Below, one piece after another: positions 45,551-56,400 of a DNA stretch of 56,938 nucleotides. The stretch comes from Acidobacteria bacterium UBA2994. GTDB lineage: Bacteria; Acidobacteriota; Vicinamibacteria; Vicinamibacterales; UBA8438. The position numbers and the translations under genes were made by a program. Each line of letters starts with the position of its first letter. The first letter of the stretch is position 1. The stretch covers positions 12,875 to 69,812 of the forward strand of contig DEAA01000006.1 in NCBI GenBank assembly GCA_002346545.1, given 5' to 3'. Under the pieces are notes generated by a model. It ran no database searches. It was not told the DNA's origin and worked only from the letters and a program-made list of their open reading frames with translations.

Positions 45551-46891
45551 ATGGAACTGCTGCTGCTTGGCGTGAGTCATCACACGGCGCCGGTCGACCT
45601 GCGCGAGCGGGTGGACTTCTCGAGACGGGGCGTGACCACCGCGCTCGGCGAACTCTCGGTCCGCCCAACTCTCGCCGAGGCAGTCGTGTTGACCACGTGC
45701 AATCGGGCCGAGCTCTACGTGACGTGCGAAGATCCGGTGGCGACGGTTCGGGACCTGGCGGTGTTCATGAGCCGGTTCCACGACGTGCCGAAAACCGAGT
45801 TGGCGCCGCACTTGTATACCCACACCGGTCCGGACGTCGTTCGTCATCTCTTCAGGGTCGCCTCTGGCCTCGACTCTCTGGTGGTCGGTGAACCCCAGAT
45901 CTTCGGCCAGGTCAAAGACGCCTACGCGACGGCGAGCGAAGAGCGCACGACGGGGGCGCTGTTGAACAAGCTGTTCACCTCGGCCTTCGGTGTGGGCAAG
46001 CGGGTGCGCGCCGACACCGGGCTGGGCGAGGGCGCGGTCTCGGTCAGTTACGCGGCCATCACCCTGGCCCGGAAGATCTTCGGGAGTCTTGAGCAAAGGG
46101 ACGTCTTGGTGGTCGGTGCCGGCGAGATGGCGGAGCTGACCGCCACCCACCTTCGCTCGCAGGCTGTGCGGTCGATCGCCGTCACGAGCAGGACCCGGAC
46201 CCGCGCCGAGGCGCTGGCGCAGAAAGTGGACGGCCACGCCGTGACGTGGTCTGAACTTCCGGCACAACTACTGACCGCTGACATCATGGTGACCGCGACC
46301 GGAGCACAGACACCGGTCATCAACCGCACCCAGGTAGACGAAGCGATGCGTGCGCGGCGCAATCGCCCGCTCTTCATCATCGATATCGGCCTACCCCGCG
46401 ACGTCGATCCCGCTGCGAGCGATCTGGAACAAGTCTTTCTCTACAACATCGACGACCTCCGTACCCTGGTTGACGAGAACCTGGCTCGGCGACGCGATCA
46501 GATGTCCCAAGCAGAGTCGATGGTGTCGGACGAGGTCGAGTCCTTCCAGACGTGGCTCCGGGCTCGAGGCTCGATCCCAACGCTGGTGGCGCTCCGACGA
46601 CATTTCGAAGATCTTCGCCAGTCCGAGCTGAACCGACTTGAACCTAAGCTCAACGGCCTGTCTCCGGAGGCACGGTCCAGGGTCGACGAGATCACACGAC
46701 TCCTGGTCCAAAAGCTCCTGATCTCCCCCACCGAACGGCTGAAGAACGCGGGTGACGAACAAACCGCGGCGCAATACTCGGAGGTAGTCACCCAGCTGTT
46801 CGGCCTGGCCGAGCCGCTCGCCGGCGAGACGACGTCAACCGATGAGCACACCTCGCCGCCGCCCAAGACCAAGACACCGGTGACGTCGTGA
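45551..46891 (+). CDS. hemA: Glutamyl-tRNA reductase
   Basis: This enzyme reduces glutamyl-tRNA to glutamate-1-semialdehyde, the first committed step of tetrapyrrole synthesis by the C5 route. The catalytic Cys50 lies in TTCNRAELY, preceded by GVSHHTAPVDLRE. The motif GLDSLVVGEPQIFGQVK and the NADPH loop VVGAGEMAEL follow, and a C-terminal dimerisation helix region completes it. Length 446 is normal. It overlaps hemC as GTGA. hemL is not in the window. Confidence 0.97.
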   Translation: MELLLLGVSHHTAPVDLRERVDFSRRGVTTALGELSVRPTLAEAVVLTTCNRAELYVTCEDPVATVRDLAVFMSRFHDVPKTELAPHLYTHTGPDVVRHLFRVASGLDSLVVGEPQIFGQVKDAYATASEERTTGALLNKLFTSAFGVGKRVRADTGLGEGAVSVSYAAITLARKIFGSLEQRDVLVVGAGEMAELTATHLRSQAVRSIAVTSRTRTRAEALAQKVDGHAVTWSELPAQLLTADIMVTATGAQTPVINRTQVDEAMRARRNRPLFIIDIGLPRDVDPAASDLEQVFLYNIDDLRTLVDENLARRRDQMSQAESMVSDEVESFQTWLRARGSIPTLVALRRHFEDLRQSELNRLEPKLNGLSPEARSRVDEITRLLVQKLLISPTERLKNAGDEQTAAQYSEVVTQLFGLAEPLAGETTSTDEHTSPPPKTKTPVTS

Positions 46892-47844
46892 CGCGCTTGA
46901 CCTTAGGCACTCGGGGCAGTGCGCTGGCGCTGTGGCAGGCGCGCACCGTGGCGGCGGCCCTTGAGTGCGACGGACAGTGCCGCTGCGAGTTGCAGGTCAT
47001 CAAGACTACGGGCGACAGACTGGCCGAGGTGAACCTCTCGAAAATCGGAGGGAAGCAGGTCTTCGTCAAGGAAATCGAGCATGCCCTCGCCGAGGGCGAA
47101 ATCGACCTGGCGGTGCACAGCGCCAAGGACATGCCGGCCGAGCTGCCCGAGGGTCTCACCGTTGCCGGCGTCCTCCCTCGCGAAGATCCGCGCGACGCCG
47201 TAGTGCTGCCGGCCGACCGCACCGACCTTCCGCCCCTGGATCGGTCCGGAGCCACCCCGATCAACGTAGGCAGCGGGAGCATCCGGCGGGTCGCCCAGCT
47301 CTCTCGGGCCTGGCCCGCCGCCGTCTTCTCGCTGATTCGCGGAAACATCGACACCCGACTACGCAAGCTGGACGACGGCGACTACGATCTGGTGATTCTC
47401 GCCGCGGCCGGGCTCCGGCGACTAGGGCACGGCGACAGAATCGCCACAACGCTCGAACCAGCGCTCTGTCTTCCGGCTCCCGGGCAGGGAATCGTCGCGA
47501 TCGAAACCCGGGAGGGCGATGTCGACACCATGAATCGCATCTCGGCAGTCAGTGATCCGCTCGCCTCGGCCGCGCTGGAGGCCGAGCGGAAGGTGCTCAT
47601 CGATCTCGGTGGAGGCTGCCAGGTCCCGATCGGCGCACTCGCAACCATCGTAGACGACCAACTGACGCTCCAAGCACTGGTGGCCTCACCAGATGGCAGC
47701 GAGCTGCTGCGGCGCGAAGGTAGGGGAAATATCGCCGATGCGGCGACGATCGGAGCGAGCGTCGCCTCCGGGCTACTTGAGGATGGCGCCGGCCCTATCC
47801 TGGCGCCGGCTACGACCGGAAGCTCGGGAGCAGCGGATGCTTGA
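46888..47844 (+). CDS. hemC: Hydroxymethylbilane synthase (porphobilinogen deaminase)
   Basis: This enzyme joins four porphobilinogens into hydroxymethylbilane. Motifs are GTRGSALALWQA (residues 7-18), AVHSAKDMP (about 75-83) and the dipyrromethane cofactor Cys244 in GGGCQVPIGA. Length 318 is normal. It starts with GTG overlapping hemA, and its end overlaps the next gene by 8 bp. Confidence 0.97.
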   Translation: MTRLTLGTRGSALALWQARTVAAALECDGQCRCELQVIKTTGDRLAEVNLSKIGGKQVFVKEIEHALAEGEIDLAVHSAKDMPAELPEGLTVAGVLPREDPRDAVVLPADRTDLPPLDRSGATPINVGSGSIRRVAQLSRAWPAAVFSLIRGNIDTRLRKLDDGDYDLVILAAAGLRRLGHGDRIATTLEPALCLPAPGQGIVAIETREGDVDTMNRISAVSDPLASAALEAERKVLIDLGGGCQVPIGALATIVDDQLTLQALVASPDGSELLRREGRGNIADAATIGASVASGLLEDGAGPILAPATTGSSGAADA

Positions 47845-49387
47845 GCCCCGGGTCTATTTGATTGGCGCCGGTCCGGGCGATCCGGAACTAATCACTATCA
47901 AGGGCCATCGAATCCTCACCGAGGCGGACGTGATCGTCTTCGACCACCTCGTCCATCGGCGGATGCTGTCCCAGGTACGGGATGACGCCGAGACCATCGA
48001 TGTCGGTCCGGCCGCGCCGCAATCGCTCGAACAGAATGCGATCAGTCTTCTCCTCGCCGAGAAGGTGCGTGAGGGAAAAGCGGTCGCACGATTGAAGTGG
48101 GGAGACCCGTTCGTGTTCGACAGCGGCGGAGAAGAGGCGCTCTTTCTCCACGAGCAGGGGATTTCGTATGAAGTCGTCCCGGGCATCCCTTCGACGATCG
48201 GGAGTCCGGCCTACGCCGGTATTCCGGTCACGTATCCCGAGGCCGGCGACACGCTCACACTGTTGCGAGGAGACGCGGGAGAAACGAGTCGACCGGCCAA
48301 GGTCGCCTGGAGCCGCCTTGCCCGGATCCGAGGTTCCATCGTGACCCACGGCACCGGCCCGCAGCTAGGCGCTATGCTCAAGGCGCTACAACGGCACGGT
48401 CGCTCGCCGGCCGAACCCGCGGCGCTGATCTATCGTGGCACGTTGCCGGAGCAACGAACCATCGAGGGCACCATCGCCCAGCTGGAACGTCTGGTCAAAC
48501 GCCGCGAGCACCGCGAGCCGGCGGTGCTCGTCATTGGCCGGGTGACCGCGCTGCGGGAACACCTCCGTTGGCACGACACCCGCCCGCTCTCTGGCAAGCG
48601 GATCGTGGTGACGCGAGCGCGGACCCAGGCCCGGGACCTCGTTTCGCGTCTCGCCAACCTTGGCGCCGATCCGATCGAGGCACCAACGATCACCTTCACG
48701 ACGCCTGACGACCCTGAGCCACTGGCGTCGGCCTGTCGTGACATTGCAGCGTTCGACTGGGTCGTGTTCACCAGCGCGAACGCCGTGGAACGTTTCATTC
48801 AGCAGCTACTTCGCGAACCAGGAGACATCCGTGAACTACATGGCGTCAAACTCTGTGCGGTCGGTCCGGCCACAGCCGAGGCGATCAACCGCCACGGCCT
48901 GCGCACCGACCTCGTGCCGGAACGCTACCGGGCCGATGCGGTGGCCACCGCGTTGACTGGTCTCGAGAACCTAACCGACGTCCGCATGTTGCTGCCTCGC
49001 GCCGATCTGGCACGAGATCTCCTGCCGACCCGCCTCCGCGAGGCCGGCGCCAACGTCACGTCCGTCACTGCTTACAAGACGTCACCAATCGACTTCGACC
49101 GCGACGGCGCACCGGACATCTACCAGATGCTGCTCGAGCGCCGTATCGACATCGTCACCTTCGCCAGCGGCTCGAGCGTCACGAACTTCGTCGCGGCGCT
49201 AGGCGACGACCAAGCGCGGGATCTGATGCAGGGGGTCGACATCGCATGCATCGGCCCCGTGACAGCCGACGTAGCGGCCGGGTTCGGGTTGGACGTAACG
49301 ATCATGCCGGAGCAATACACCACAGCGGCCATGGTAAACGCCATCGTGGCCCACATTGGACGCGCCGCCTCGAGAGATCAAGTATGA
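47837..49387 (+). CDS. cobA-hemD: Uroporphyrinogen-III C-methyltransferase / uroporphyrinogen-III synthase fusion
   Basis: This is a two-domain enzyme of 516 residues. The first part (about 1-240) is a SUMT methyltransferase with [14 protein letters not shown], then [15 protein letters not shown] and the VVPGIPS motif. It makes precorrin-2 for sirohaem or cobalamin. The second part (about 253-510) is HemD, which cyclises hydroxymethylbilane ([32 protein letters not shown]). The ATG at 47837 was chosen since the longer frame lies within hemC. Such fusions are known in several phyla. It overlaps hemB (ATGA). Confidence 0.94.
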   Translation: MLEPRVYLIGAGPGDPELITIKGHRILTEADVIVFDHLVHRRMLSQVRDDAETIDVGPAAPQSLEQNAISLLLAEKVREGKAVARLKWGDPFVFDSGGEEALFLHEQGISYEVVPGIPSTIGSPAYAGIPVTYPEAGDTLTLLRGDAGETSRPAKVAWSRLARIRGSIVTHGTGPQLGAMLKALQRHGRSPAEPAALIYRGTLPEQRTIEGTIAQLERLVKRREHREPAVLVIGRVTALREHLRWHDTRPLSGKRIVVTRARTQARDLVSRLANLGADPIEAPTITFTTPDDPEPLASACRDIAAFDWVVFTSANAVERFIQQLLREPGDIRELHGVKLCAVGPATAEAINRHGLRTDLVPERYRADAVATALTGLENLTDVRMLLPRADLARDLLPTRLREAGANVTSVTAYKTSPIDFDRDGAPDIYQMLLERRIDIVTFASGSSVTNFVAALGDDQARDLMQGVDIACIGPVTADVAAGFGLDVTIMPEQYTTAAMVNAIVAHIGRAASRDQV

Positions 49388-50418
49388 CGAAGACAGTCAC
49401 CGCTCCGCTTCCCCGTGCGACAACCAAGGGCAAGACCCACGACCTCGGGCTCCTGGCGCGACCGCGTCGTCTCAGGGGCACGGATGGTATCCGCGACCTG
49501 GTACGAGAACACCGCCTCGCTCCAGCACGTCTGGTGTATCCGCTATTTATCTGTGAAGGCACCAGCATCCGGCGCGAGGTCAGTTCGATGCCAGGCGTCT
49601 ACCAACTGTCGGTTGATGAAGCAGTGCGAGAAACTGCAGCCGCTCGGAACGACGGCGTGCAGTCAGTGCTGCTCTTCGGGTTGCCGGCCGACAAGGACGG
49701 AACCGGATCGGTAGCCGCAGACCCGGAAGCACCGGTGCAGCGGGCCATCCGTGCCATACGGGCAGAACAGCCTGACGTCACGGTGATCACCGACGTCTGT
49801 CTGTGTGAGTACACGGACCATGGTCACTGCGGCATCCTCGACGGCGAACATATCCTCAACGACGTCACGGTGGAGCACCTGGTGGCGGCGGCCGTGTCTC
49901 ATGCGGAGGCGGGTGCCCACATCGTTGCCCCCTCGGACATGATGGATGGACGGGTCGGAGCGATCAGGCGGGCGCTCGATGCCGGCGGCCACCAGGATGT
50001 GGTCATCATGTCGTATGCGGCGAAGTACTGCTCGGCCTTCTACGGGCCGTTCCGTGACGCCGCCGACTCGGCACCGGCGTTTGGAGACCGCCGCACCCAC
50101 CAGATGGATCCGGCGAACGTGGAGGAAGCCCTCCGCGAAGTCACCCTCGACCTGGAGGAGGGTGCTGACATCGTTATGGTCAAGCCGGCTCTCCCCTACC
50201 TCGATGTCATCGGGCGGGTGAAGCGGCAGTTCCGGCGCCCGACTGCGGCGTATCAGGTGAGCGGTGAGTACGCCATGGTGAAGGCGGCGAGCCGGCTCGG
50301 GTGGCTTGATGAGGAACGCATCATGATGGAGAGCCTGACTTCCATCGGCCGAGCCGGAGCCGACATCATCATCACCTACTTCGCACGAGACGCGGCCCGA
50401 CGGCTCCGGGGACTCTGA
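49384..50418 (+). CDS. hemB: Delta-aminolevulinic acid dehydratase (porphobilinogen synthase)
   Basis: This enzyme condenses two 5-aminolevulinates to porphobilinogen. Schiff-base lysines are in [15 protein letters not shown] (Lys214) and [13 protein letters not shown] (Lys267). The metal-site sequence [14 protein letters not shown] (Cys139, Cys141, Cys149) marks it as a zinc-type enzyme. Length is 344. A 20-30 residue N-terminal extension is present. The biosynthetic order is encoded hemA, hemC, hemD, hemB with four-base couplings. Confidence 0.96.
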   Translation: MTKTVTAPLPRATTKGKTHDLGLLARPRRLRGTDGIRDLVREHRLAPARLVYPLFICEGTSIRREVSSMPGVYQLSVDEAVRETAAARNDGVQSVLLFGLPADKDGTGSVAADPEAPVQRAIRAIRAEQPDVTVITDVCLCEYTDHGHCGILDGEHILNDVTVEHLVAAAVSHAEAGAHIVAPSDMMDGRVGAIRRALDAGGHQDVVIMSYAAKYCSAFYGPFRDAADSAPAFGDRRTHQMDPANVEEALREVTLDLEEGADIVMVKPALPYLDVIGRVKRQFRRPTAAYQVSGEYAMVKAASRLGWLDEERIMMESLTSIGRAGADIIITYFARDAARRLRGL

Positions 50419-50445
50419 TAACGCCAGACGACCGAGCATAGAAGC

Positions 50446-51594
50446 ATGCGATTGCTGGTTACCGGTGGCGCTGGATTCATCGGCTCCTACGTCGCTGAGC
50501 GGGCAACCGCGGCCGGGCACGAGGTGCGCATCCTCGACAACCTCGATCCCCAGGTACACCCGGATCCGTCCCAGGTCTCCCTGCCTCCCAAGGCGGAGTT
50601 CGTGCGGGGTGATGTCCGCGACCGGGAGACGTGCCAGCGAGCGCTCGACGACATCGACACAATCGTACACTGCGCCAGCGCCGTCGGTGTCGCGCAATCG
50701 ATGTACCGGGTAGAGCACTACGTCGATATCAACGTGCGGGGTACCGCCTGCTTGCTGGAAGAGGTCGTAGCCCGACGCGACGCGATAGCGAAGGTGGTCG
50801 CTCTGACCTCTATGACCCAGTATGGCGAGGGACTCTACGCCCGACCGTCAGACGGCCGCACCTTGCGGGTCGGAATCCGCACCGAAGCTGACATTCGCGA
50901 GGCGGGATGGGAGCCGGTCTGTCCAGACACCGGCGAACCGCTCGTAGCGTACCCCACACCGGAATCGGCTGGACTGCAGGGCCGCAGCGTCTACGCGCAG
51001 AGCAAGCGCGCGCAGGAAGATCTGGTGCTGACGCTCGGAGCCAGCTACAACCTGCCGGTCGTCTGCCTCCGACTGTTCAACGTCTACGGTCCCAAACAGT
51101 CGCTACAGAACCCATATACAGGCGTACTCGCGATTTTCCTGAGCCGTCTTCTGGCCGGGCAACGGCCGCTGATCTACGAAGATGGTGGCCAGACGCGCGA
51201 CTTCGTATCGGTCCACGACGTCGTGCGGGTCATCTTCAGTGTCATAGGGTCGACGGTGGCCGATGGATTGGTCCTCAACGTCGGCAGCGGCACGCCCCGA
51301 ACGGTGTCCGAGATCGCGGCGACGCTGGCCCGCTTGATTGAACGGGAAGATCTGGCTCCGGACATCACGCGGCGATTCCGTCAAGGTGACGTCCGGCACT
51401 GCCTGGCCGACATCGCGCTGGCTCGCCGCTTCCTCGACTTCGAACCAGCCACCGCTTGGGAGGACGGTCTGTCCGAAATGGTAGCCTGGGCGCGCTCAGC
51501 GCCGTCTGATGACCGGACCGCCGATGCCGACCAAGAGCTGCGCGAACACCAATTGGTCACTGAAACGCCTATCGCCACTGAGGAGCACCGGTGA
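50446..51594 (+). CDS. NAD-dependent sugar-nucleotide epimerase (dTDP-rhamnose 4-epimerase-like)
   Basis: This is an extended SDR of 382 residues. The NAD loop is TGGAGFIGSY (residues 6-15) and the catalytic pair is in VYAQSKRAQEDL. The inserted segment around GWEPVCPDTGEPLVAYPTPE resembles that in TDP-L-rhamnose 4-epimerases. The Glu/Asp-rich C-terminal tail is probably disordered. It begins 28 bp after hemB and overlaps the next gene (GTGA), so it opens a small glycan module. Confidence 0.82.
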   Translation: MRLLVTGGAGFIGSYVAERATAAGHEVRILDNLDPQVHPDPSQVSLPPKAEFVRGDVRDRETCQRALDDIDTIVHCASAVGVAQSMYRVEHYVDINVRGTACLLEEVVARRDAIAKVVALTSMTQYGEGLYARPSDGRTLRVGIRTEADIREAGWEPVCPDTGEPLVAYPTPESAGLQGRSVYAQSKRAQEDLVLTLGASYNLPVVCLRLFNVYGPKQSLQNPYTGVLAIFLSRLLAGQRPLIYEDGGQTRDFVSVHDVVRVIFSVIGSTVADGLVLNVGSGTPRTVSEIAATLARLIEREDLAPDITRRFRQGDVRHCLADIALARRFLDFEPATAWEDGLSEMVAWARSAPSDDRTADADQELREHQLVTETPIATEEHR

Positions 51595-52628
51595 AACGAG
51601 CCCTGGTCACCGGAAGCAGCGGGCTCGTCGGCTCTGCGGCGGTCGCTCACTTCGACCGGCTCGGCTGGCGGGTACACGGTATCGACAACAACCTACGGCG
51701 AGATTTCTTCGGGCCCGATGGAGACACGGCGCGGAACTTGGAGCGCCTCCGTCGAGACACCAGGCAGTTCGAACACCTCTCTCTCGATGTGCGCGACCGT
51801 GAGGCCATCAGCGCCATCGTGGAGCGCGTGCGTCCGGACCTGGTCGTTCATTGCGCAGCTCAGCCGTCCCATGACCTGGCACGCGCCCGAGTGTTCGACG
51901 ATTTCGACATCAACGCCGTCGGCACTCTCAATCTCCTGGAGGCGGTGCGCCAGAGCTGCCGGGAAACGCCGTTCGTGTTCATGAGCACAAACAAGGTCTA
52001 CGGGGATGCCCCCAACGAGAAGCCGTTCAGGGAGACCGCCACGAGATTCGACTTCGCGAGAAGAGAAGATCGTCACGGCATCGACGAGAGCTGCCAGGTC
52101 GACCGCTGTCTCCATAGCATGTTCGGGGTGTCGAAGCTGGCTGCCGACGTGCTCGTGCAGGAGTACGGACGCTACTTCGACATCCCGACCGTCTGCTTCC
52201 GTGCGGGCTGCCTAACTGGCAGCGCTCATGCTGGCGCCGAGCTACACGGCTTCCTGGCCTACCTCGCCAGAGCGATCCTGGAGGGTCGCCAGTATCGGAT
52301 CTACGGCTACGGCGGAAAGCAGGTGCGCGATAACCTGCACGCTGACGATGTGTGCCTGGCGTTCGAGGCGTTCGCGGCGGCACCGCGGGTCGGGGCGGTC
52401 TACAACATGGGCGGGGGACGTGAGAACAGCATTTCCGTCTTGGAAGCGATCACGAGACTGGAAGAGCTCACGGGCCGTCGGCTCCACACCACCCAGGTGG
52501 ATGAGCCACGACGCGGTGACCACATCTGCTATATCAGCGATCTGCGTCGGTTTAAGGCGGACTACCCAGTGTGGACCCCCACGCGTGACCTCGACGACAT
52601 TCTCAAAGAACTGGTCGCCCGCCCATGA
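51591..52628 (+). CDS. CDP-paratose 2-epimerase-like (RfbE/tyvelose epimerase) SDR
   Basis: This 345-residue extended SDR has TGSSGLVGSAAVAHF at the NAD site and MSTNKVYGDAPNE, HSMFGVSKLAADVLVQEYGR (Tyr replaced by Phe in the YxxxK position), GCLTGSAHAGAELHGF and GKQVRDNLHADDV. These segments are characteristic of CDP-tyvelose 2-epimerases and relatives. The substrate is not proven. It starts with GTG after GAGGAG and overlaps the glycosyltransferase (ATGA). Confidence 0.82.
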   Translation: MKRALVTGSSGLVGSAAVAHFDRLGWRVHGIDNNLRRDFFGPDGDTARNLERLRRDTRQFEHLSLDVRDREAISAIVERVRPDLVVHCAAQPSHDLARARVFDDFDINAVGTLNLLEAVRQSCRETPFVFMSTNKVYGDAPNEKPFRETATRFDFARREDRHGIDESCQVDRCLHSMFGVSKLAADVLVQEYGRYFDIPTVCFRAGCLTGSAHAGAELHGFLAYLARAILEGRQYRIYGYGGKQVRDNLHADDVCLAFEAFAAAPRVGAVYNMGGGRENSISVLEAITRLEELTGRRLHTTQVDEPRRGDHICYISDLRRFKADYPVWTPTRDLDDILKELVARP

Positions 52629-53470
52629 GCGCACCCCCTCGGGTCAACGTGACGGAACCGGCGTCGCGAGCGGTGCAGCTCTCGGTCGTGATTCCGGCTC
52701 GTGACGAATCGGAAAACATCGGCGAAACCCTCGACGAGCTGACGTCGCGTCTAGATCGGGAACCGTTGTCCTACGAGCTGATCGTGGTCGACGATGGAAG
52801 CCGGGACGACACCGCCGACGTCGTTAGGCGACGGCAGCATGGCTCGATCCGACTGGTCGTTAACAACGGCCCGCACGGGTTCGGCCGGGCGGTCCGACTA
52901 GGGCTGGAGTCGTTTTCGGGCCAAGCGGTCGCGATCGTGATGGCCGACGGATCCGATGACCCGGACGACCTGGTCCGCTACTACGAGGTGCTGCGCGACC
53001 GCGCCGAGTGCGCGTTCGGCTCCCGGTTCGTTCCCGGCAGTCGAGTCCAGGGCTACCCACGGCTCAAACTCTTGTTGAACCGAGCCGCGAACCTGTTCAT
53101 CAGAGTACTCTTCCGCCTGCCGTACAACGACACAACGAACGCATTCAAGGCCTACCGCGCCAGCGTGATCGAGGGATGCCGGCCGTTTCTCTCTCCGCAC
53201 TACAACCTAACGGTCGAACTCCCGCTGAAGGCGGTCGTCCGCGGCTATTCGTTCGAGGTGATTCCAATCGGGTGGCGCGAGCGTCGGCAGGGGCAATCCG
53301 GGCTGCACCTGCGTGAGATGGGCAGCCGGTATCTGTTCATCGTGCTATACCTCTGGCTGGAGAAGATGCTCACGCGTGGCGACTATCGGCGGCCGGCCGG
53401 AGAAACGTTCGAGCGATGGGACGGTCCGGACGAAACCAGTCCGCCGAGGAACCTCGACGGCGTGACGTAG
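52625..53470 (+). CDS. Family 2 glycosyltransferase
   Basis: This 281-residue GT-A enzyme resembles dolichol/polyprenyl-phosphate hexose synthases. It has VVIPARDESENIGETLDEL at the N-terminus, VVDDGSRDDTADVV for nucleotide-sugar binding, and MADGSDDPDD as the metal-binding DxD-like site. There is no membrane domain. With the two epimerases it probably supplies or transfers an unusual sugar for a surface glycan. Its last 88 bp overlap the 3' end of the opposite gene. Confidence 0.85.
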   Translation: MSAPPRVNVTEPASRAVQLSVVIPARDESENIGETLDELTSRLDREPLSYELIVVDDGSRDDTADVVRRRQHGSIRLVVNNGPHGFGRAVRLGLESFSGQAVAIVMADGSDDPDDLVRYYEVLRDRAECAFGSRFVPGSRVQGYPRLKLLLNRAANLFIRVLFRLPYNDTTNAFKAYRASVIEGCRPFLSPHYNLTVELPLKAVVRGYSFEVIPIGWRERRQGQSGLHLREMGSRYLFIVLYLWLEKMLTRGDYRRPAGETFERWDGPDETSPPRNLDGVT

Positions 53471-56400
53471 CGGGTGTGAAACCGCGCCCAGTCCTCTTGG
53501 TGCCGCTGAAACACCGGGTCGGCTTCAAGGGTGGTCGGCGCGCGAGTATAGGTGGCATCGTCATGCGACGGGAGGGGCAGCACGGTCTCTGAGAAGCCAG
53601 TGTTGAAATCGCCATCCTTGACCCAGCCATCACCGATCAGCACGAAATCGCGCCGCCAGCCATCCGGCGTTTCGGGGGGAGCCGGAAACCGGAGCGAAAG
53701 CTCGTCACCCGCGTTCATGATCACGTAGCGGTCATCCACATCGTTGAGCAGCGGACGCACGTCGCCGAAACGAGTGTGGTACCCGACAAGGTCACGCCAT
53801 CGGGGCACGGTGTTGGCGAGCTCATCGTAGCGGGGAACCTCCGGGCCGCGCGGCCCCACATCGTGAGTGCGTGAGAATCCGCGGTAGCCAAGGTCCGCCA
53901 CGCTCGGTGCCAACCGCTCGGTGCGGAGCGGCAGCTCGAGCGCGTCGGTCACCCCGATCCAGTCCCAGTAGATTTCGAGATTCGTCCTGAGCCGGAGCCG
54001 CTGGCGGTTGCCGTGCCAGGGCACCGTCGTCAGATCGATCACCAAGGTCTTGTTCTTGCCCGACGGGAACCCGAGGTCGGGGTGCACGGTCGTCCAGGCT
54101 CCCGAGGCGGTCTGCGCCTCGAGCGCCACCCCGCGTGGCGCGTCGTGGGAGCCCTGGGCCAGAGCCACGTTGATGCTGCTGTCGGTCGGATACACCCAAC
54201 CGTACGCCAGCAGGACGCTCGGCGGCGAGGCTTCGTCCGGCACATCCAGCTCGACTTCGAGATAGTGGTCTCGAGTCACCCCCTGATACGCCCCGCGTCC
54301 GAAACTCGATACGTAGCGTCCATCGCGAAACGCGACGACCTCGGTCATCTCCTCCCCAAGGTCGTCCCAGGCTGCGACTAAGGGACGCGGCGCAAGGGTC
54401 GAGTGCAGCGCCAGCGTCGGCGGCTCATTCGCAGCGAACCGCTCGTCCACGAAGATCTCCGTGGAGACCGGGTGGTCCACCACCATCAAGGACACATGGT
54501 CAAAGAAGTGCGTTTCCCAGAGCTCTGCGGTGATGCTGATCTCGTAAACGCCGTCAATCGGTTTCAACTGGTCTCCCCGAATCCGGATCCAGTCCTCGGT
54601 CTGGGTCACGCCAGCCGTATCCTGCGCGTTGATCCGAAGACCCAGTGGTGAACGCCAGAGGAAGTCGGTCACGAATCGCATCGCCTCGCCGTCGTGGGCG
54701 AAGACCCAGGGACATGAACCCTTGAGACGCTGTTCGGCTTCCACCGTCTGGTCTACCGAGGCAGGAAACTCCGCTTGCACGACGCCGTTCGGCCAAGCGA
54801 TACGCACGACGTCGACCGCCTCGGGTACACCCAGTCCAAAGTGCGTGAGACCGTGCTTGATCGGCTGCTTCTGGGTCAGGAGACCGGCCCTGACCTCGAT
54901 CTCGCCCCCCACGCCGAAGGAGTTGATCCGCTGGTCCCCGGCCGCCTCGAGCGCCCGGGCCCGAACGACCTGCCAGTGGTAGTCGGCGTCACCTTCCCCG
55001 AGCAGCCGAACCGCGTCTCCGTCCTCCAGGCCGACCAGGTCGAGGCGACCATCACCGTCGAGATCCGCGACCGCGTGGACATCGACGCGGCCCTCGATCT
55101 CGAGGTGCCGGTAACCTCCGGGATCACGCTGCCAGAGGTCGGTCCCCAAGGGGCCGCTCGCCAGCATGTCACTGGCTCCATTGTTGTCGAAGTCGGCGAC
55201 CAGCAACCTGACCTCACCCGGTTCAACGTCGCCCACCCGCGTCCACTCGGCCACCTCGGTCGCGGTCCAGGCATCGTCGCGATGGGACACCCGCCAGAGA
55301 CCGCCGTCGCGGTCGATCACGCCAACATCAAGCTGACCATCGCCGTCCAGCTCGCCGGCGACAAGGGTCACCAAATCAGGAAGGCTCGGCGACTCCCAGC
55401 GTCGGAACTGTCCAGCTTGCTGATTCTCGTACAACACCAATTGCCCAGCCTGGCCGATCAGCGCCGCGTCCGGATCGCCATCCATGTCGAAGTCGGACCA
55501 GGCGAAGGCGCGCAGAGCTTCGATGTCCTGAAAGAGCGACAACGACGTCCAGCTTCCGTCGGCATTGTTCTGAAGCGCGATCGGGGGACCTGTCACAGAA
55601 GCGACCACCAGGTCGAGGTCGCCATCCATCTCGAGATCGGCCGCCCACACACCGAAGGCGGGCTGGGCGATCTCCGCGGGCTCCAGCGGCGTCTGGTCGG
55701 CGAACTCGCCGCCTTCCTCCTGCACCAGCAGACGCAGCCCGCCAGGACCCGCGAGCGCGAGATCCGCGCGAAAGTCATTCGACCAGTCGGCCGCCAGTAA
55801 TCCGGCGGCGGACGAAGGCCCGGTCGAGGGCGGAAAGCTGGCGAACGGTGGGACGCCTGCGAGCCCGAGGGCGTCGTCGGTACTTACGATCACCTGTGAA
55901 CGGGCGTCATGCGCAACAGTCAACGCGACCGCGGACGATTCGGCTAAAGACAACGACTCGGGCTGGAAGCGGAGCGTGCCGTCGGTCGGCGAAGCACCAG
56001 AAGGCGGCGGCGGCAGGCGGCGAAAACGCCAGAAGGGAGAAGCGACCAATTCTGGATCGACGGCTACCTCCGCCAATCCGTCCTGATAGGAGCCGAGTCT
56101 CAACAGCACGTTACGCAGCAGTGCGGTGGCAGTGATGGCCTCGTCAAACACCGCCTCCTCCACCGCACCCTCGAGCCGTTCGAGCTGGGCGCCGGCCGGG
56201 GCAGGCCATCCACCAGCGCCATCACGCAGACGCGTCGCCGAACGGGCGAGGGCCTCGCTATCACCGCGCTCAGCCGCCAGCCGGGCATGCTCCACCAGTA
56301 CGGGAAGGTTATCTGGACTGCGTTCCAGGATGGCATCCAACTGCTCCTCCGCCTCGCGCACCGCCGCGTCATCACCCTGCTGGCGGAGCTCCTGCGCCAG

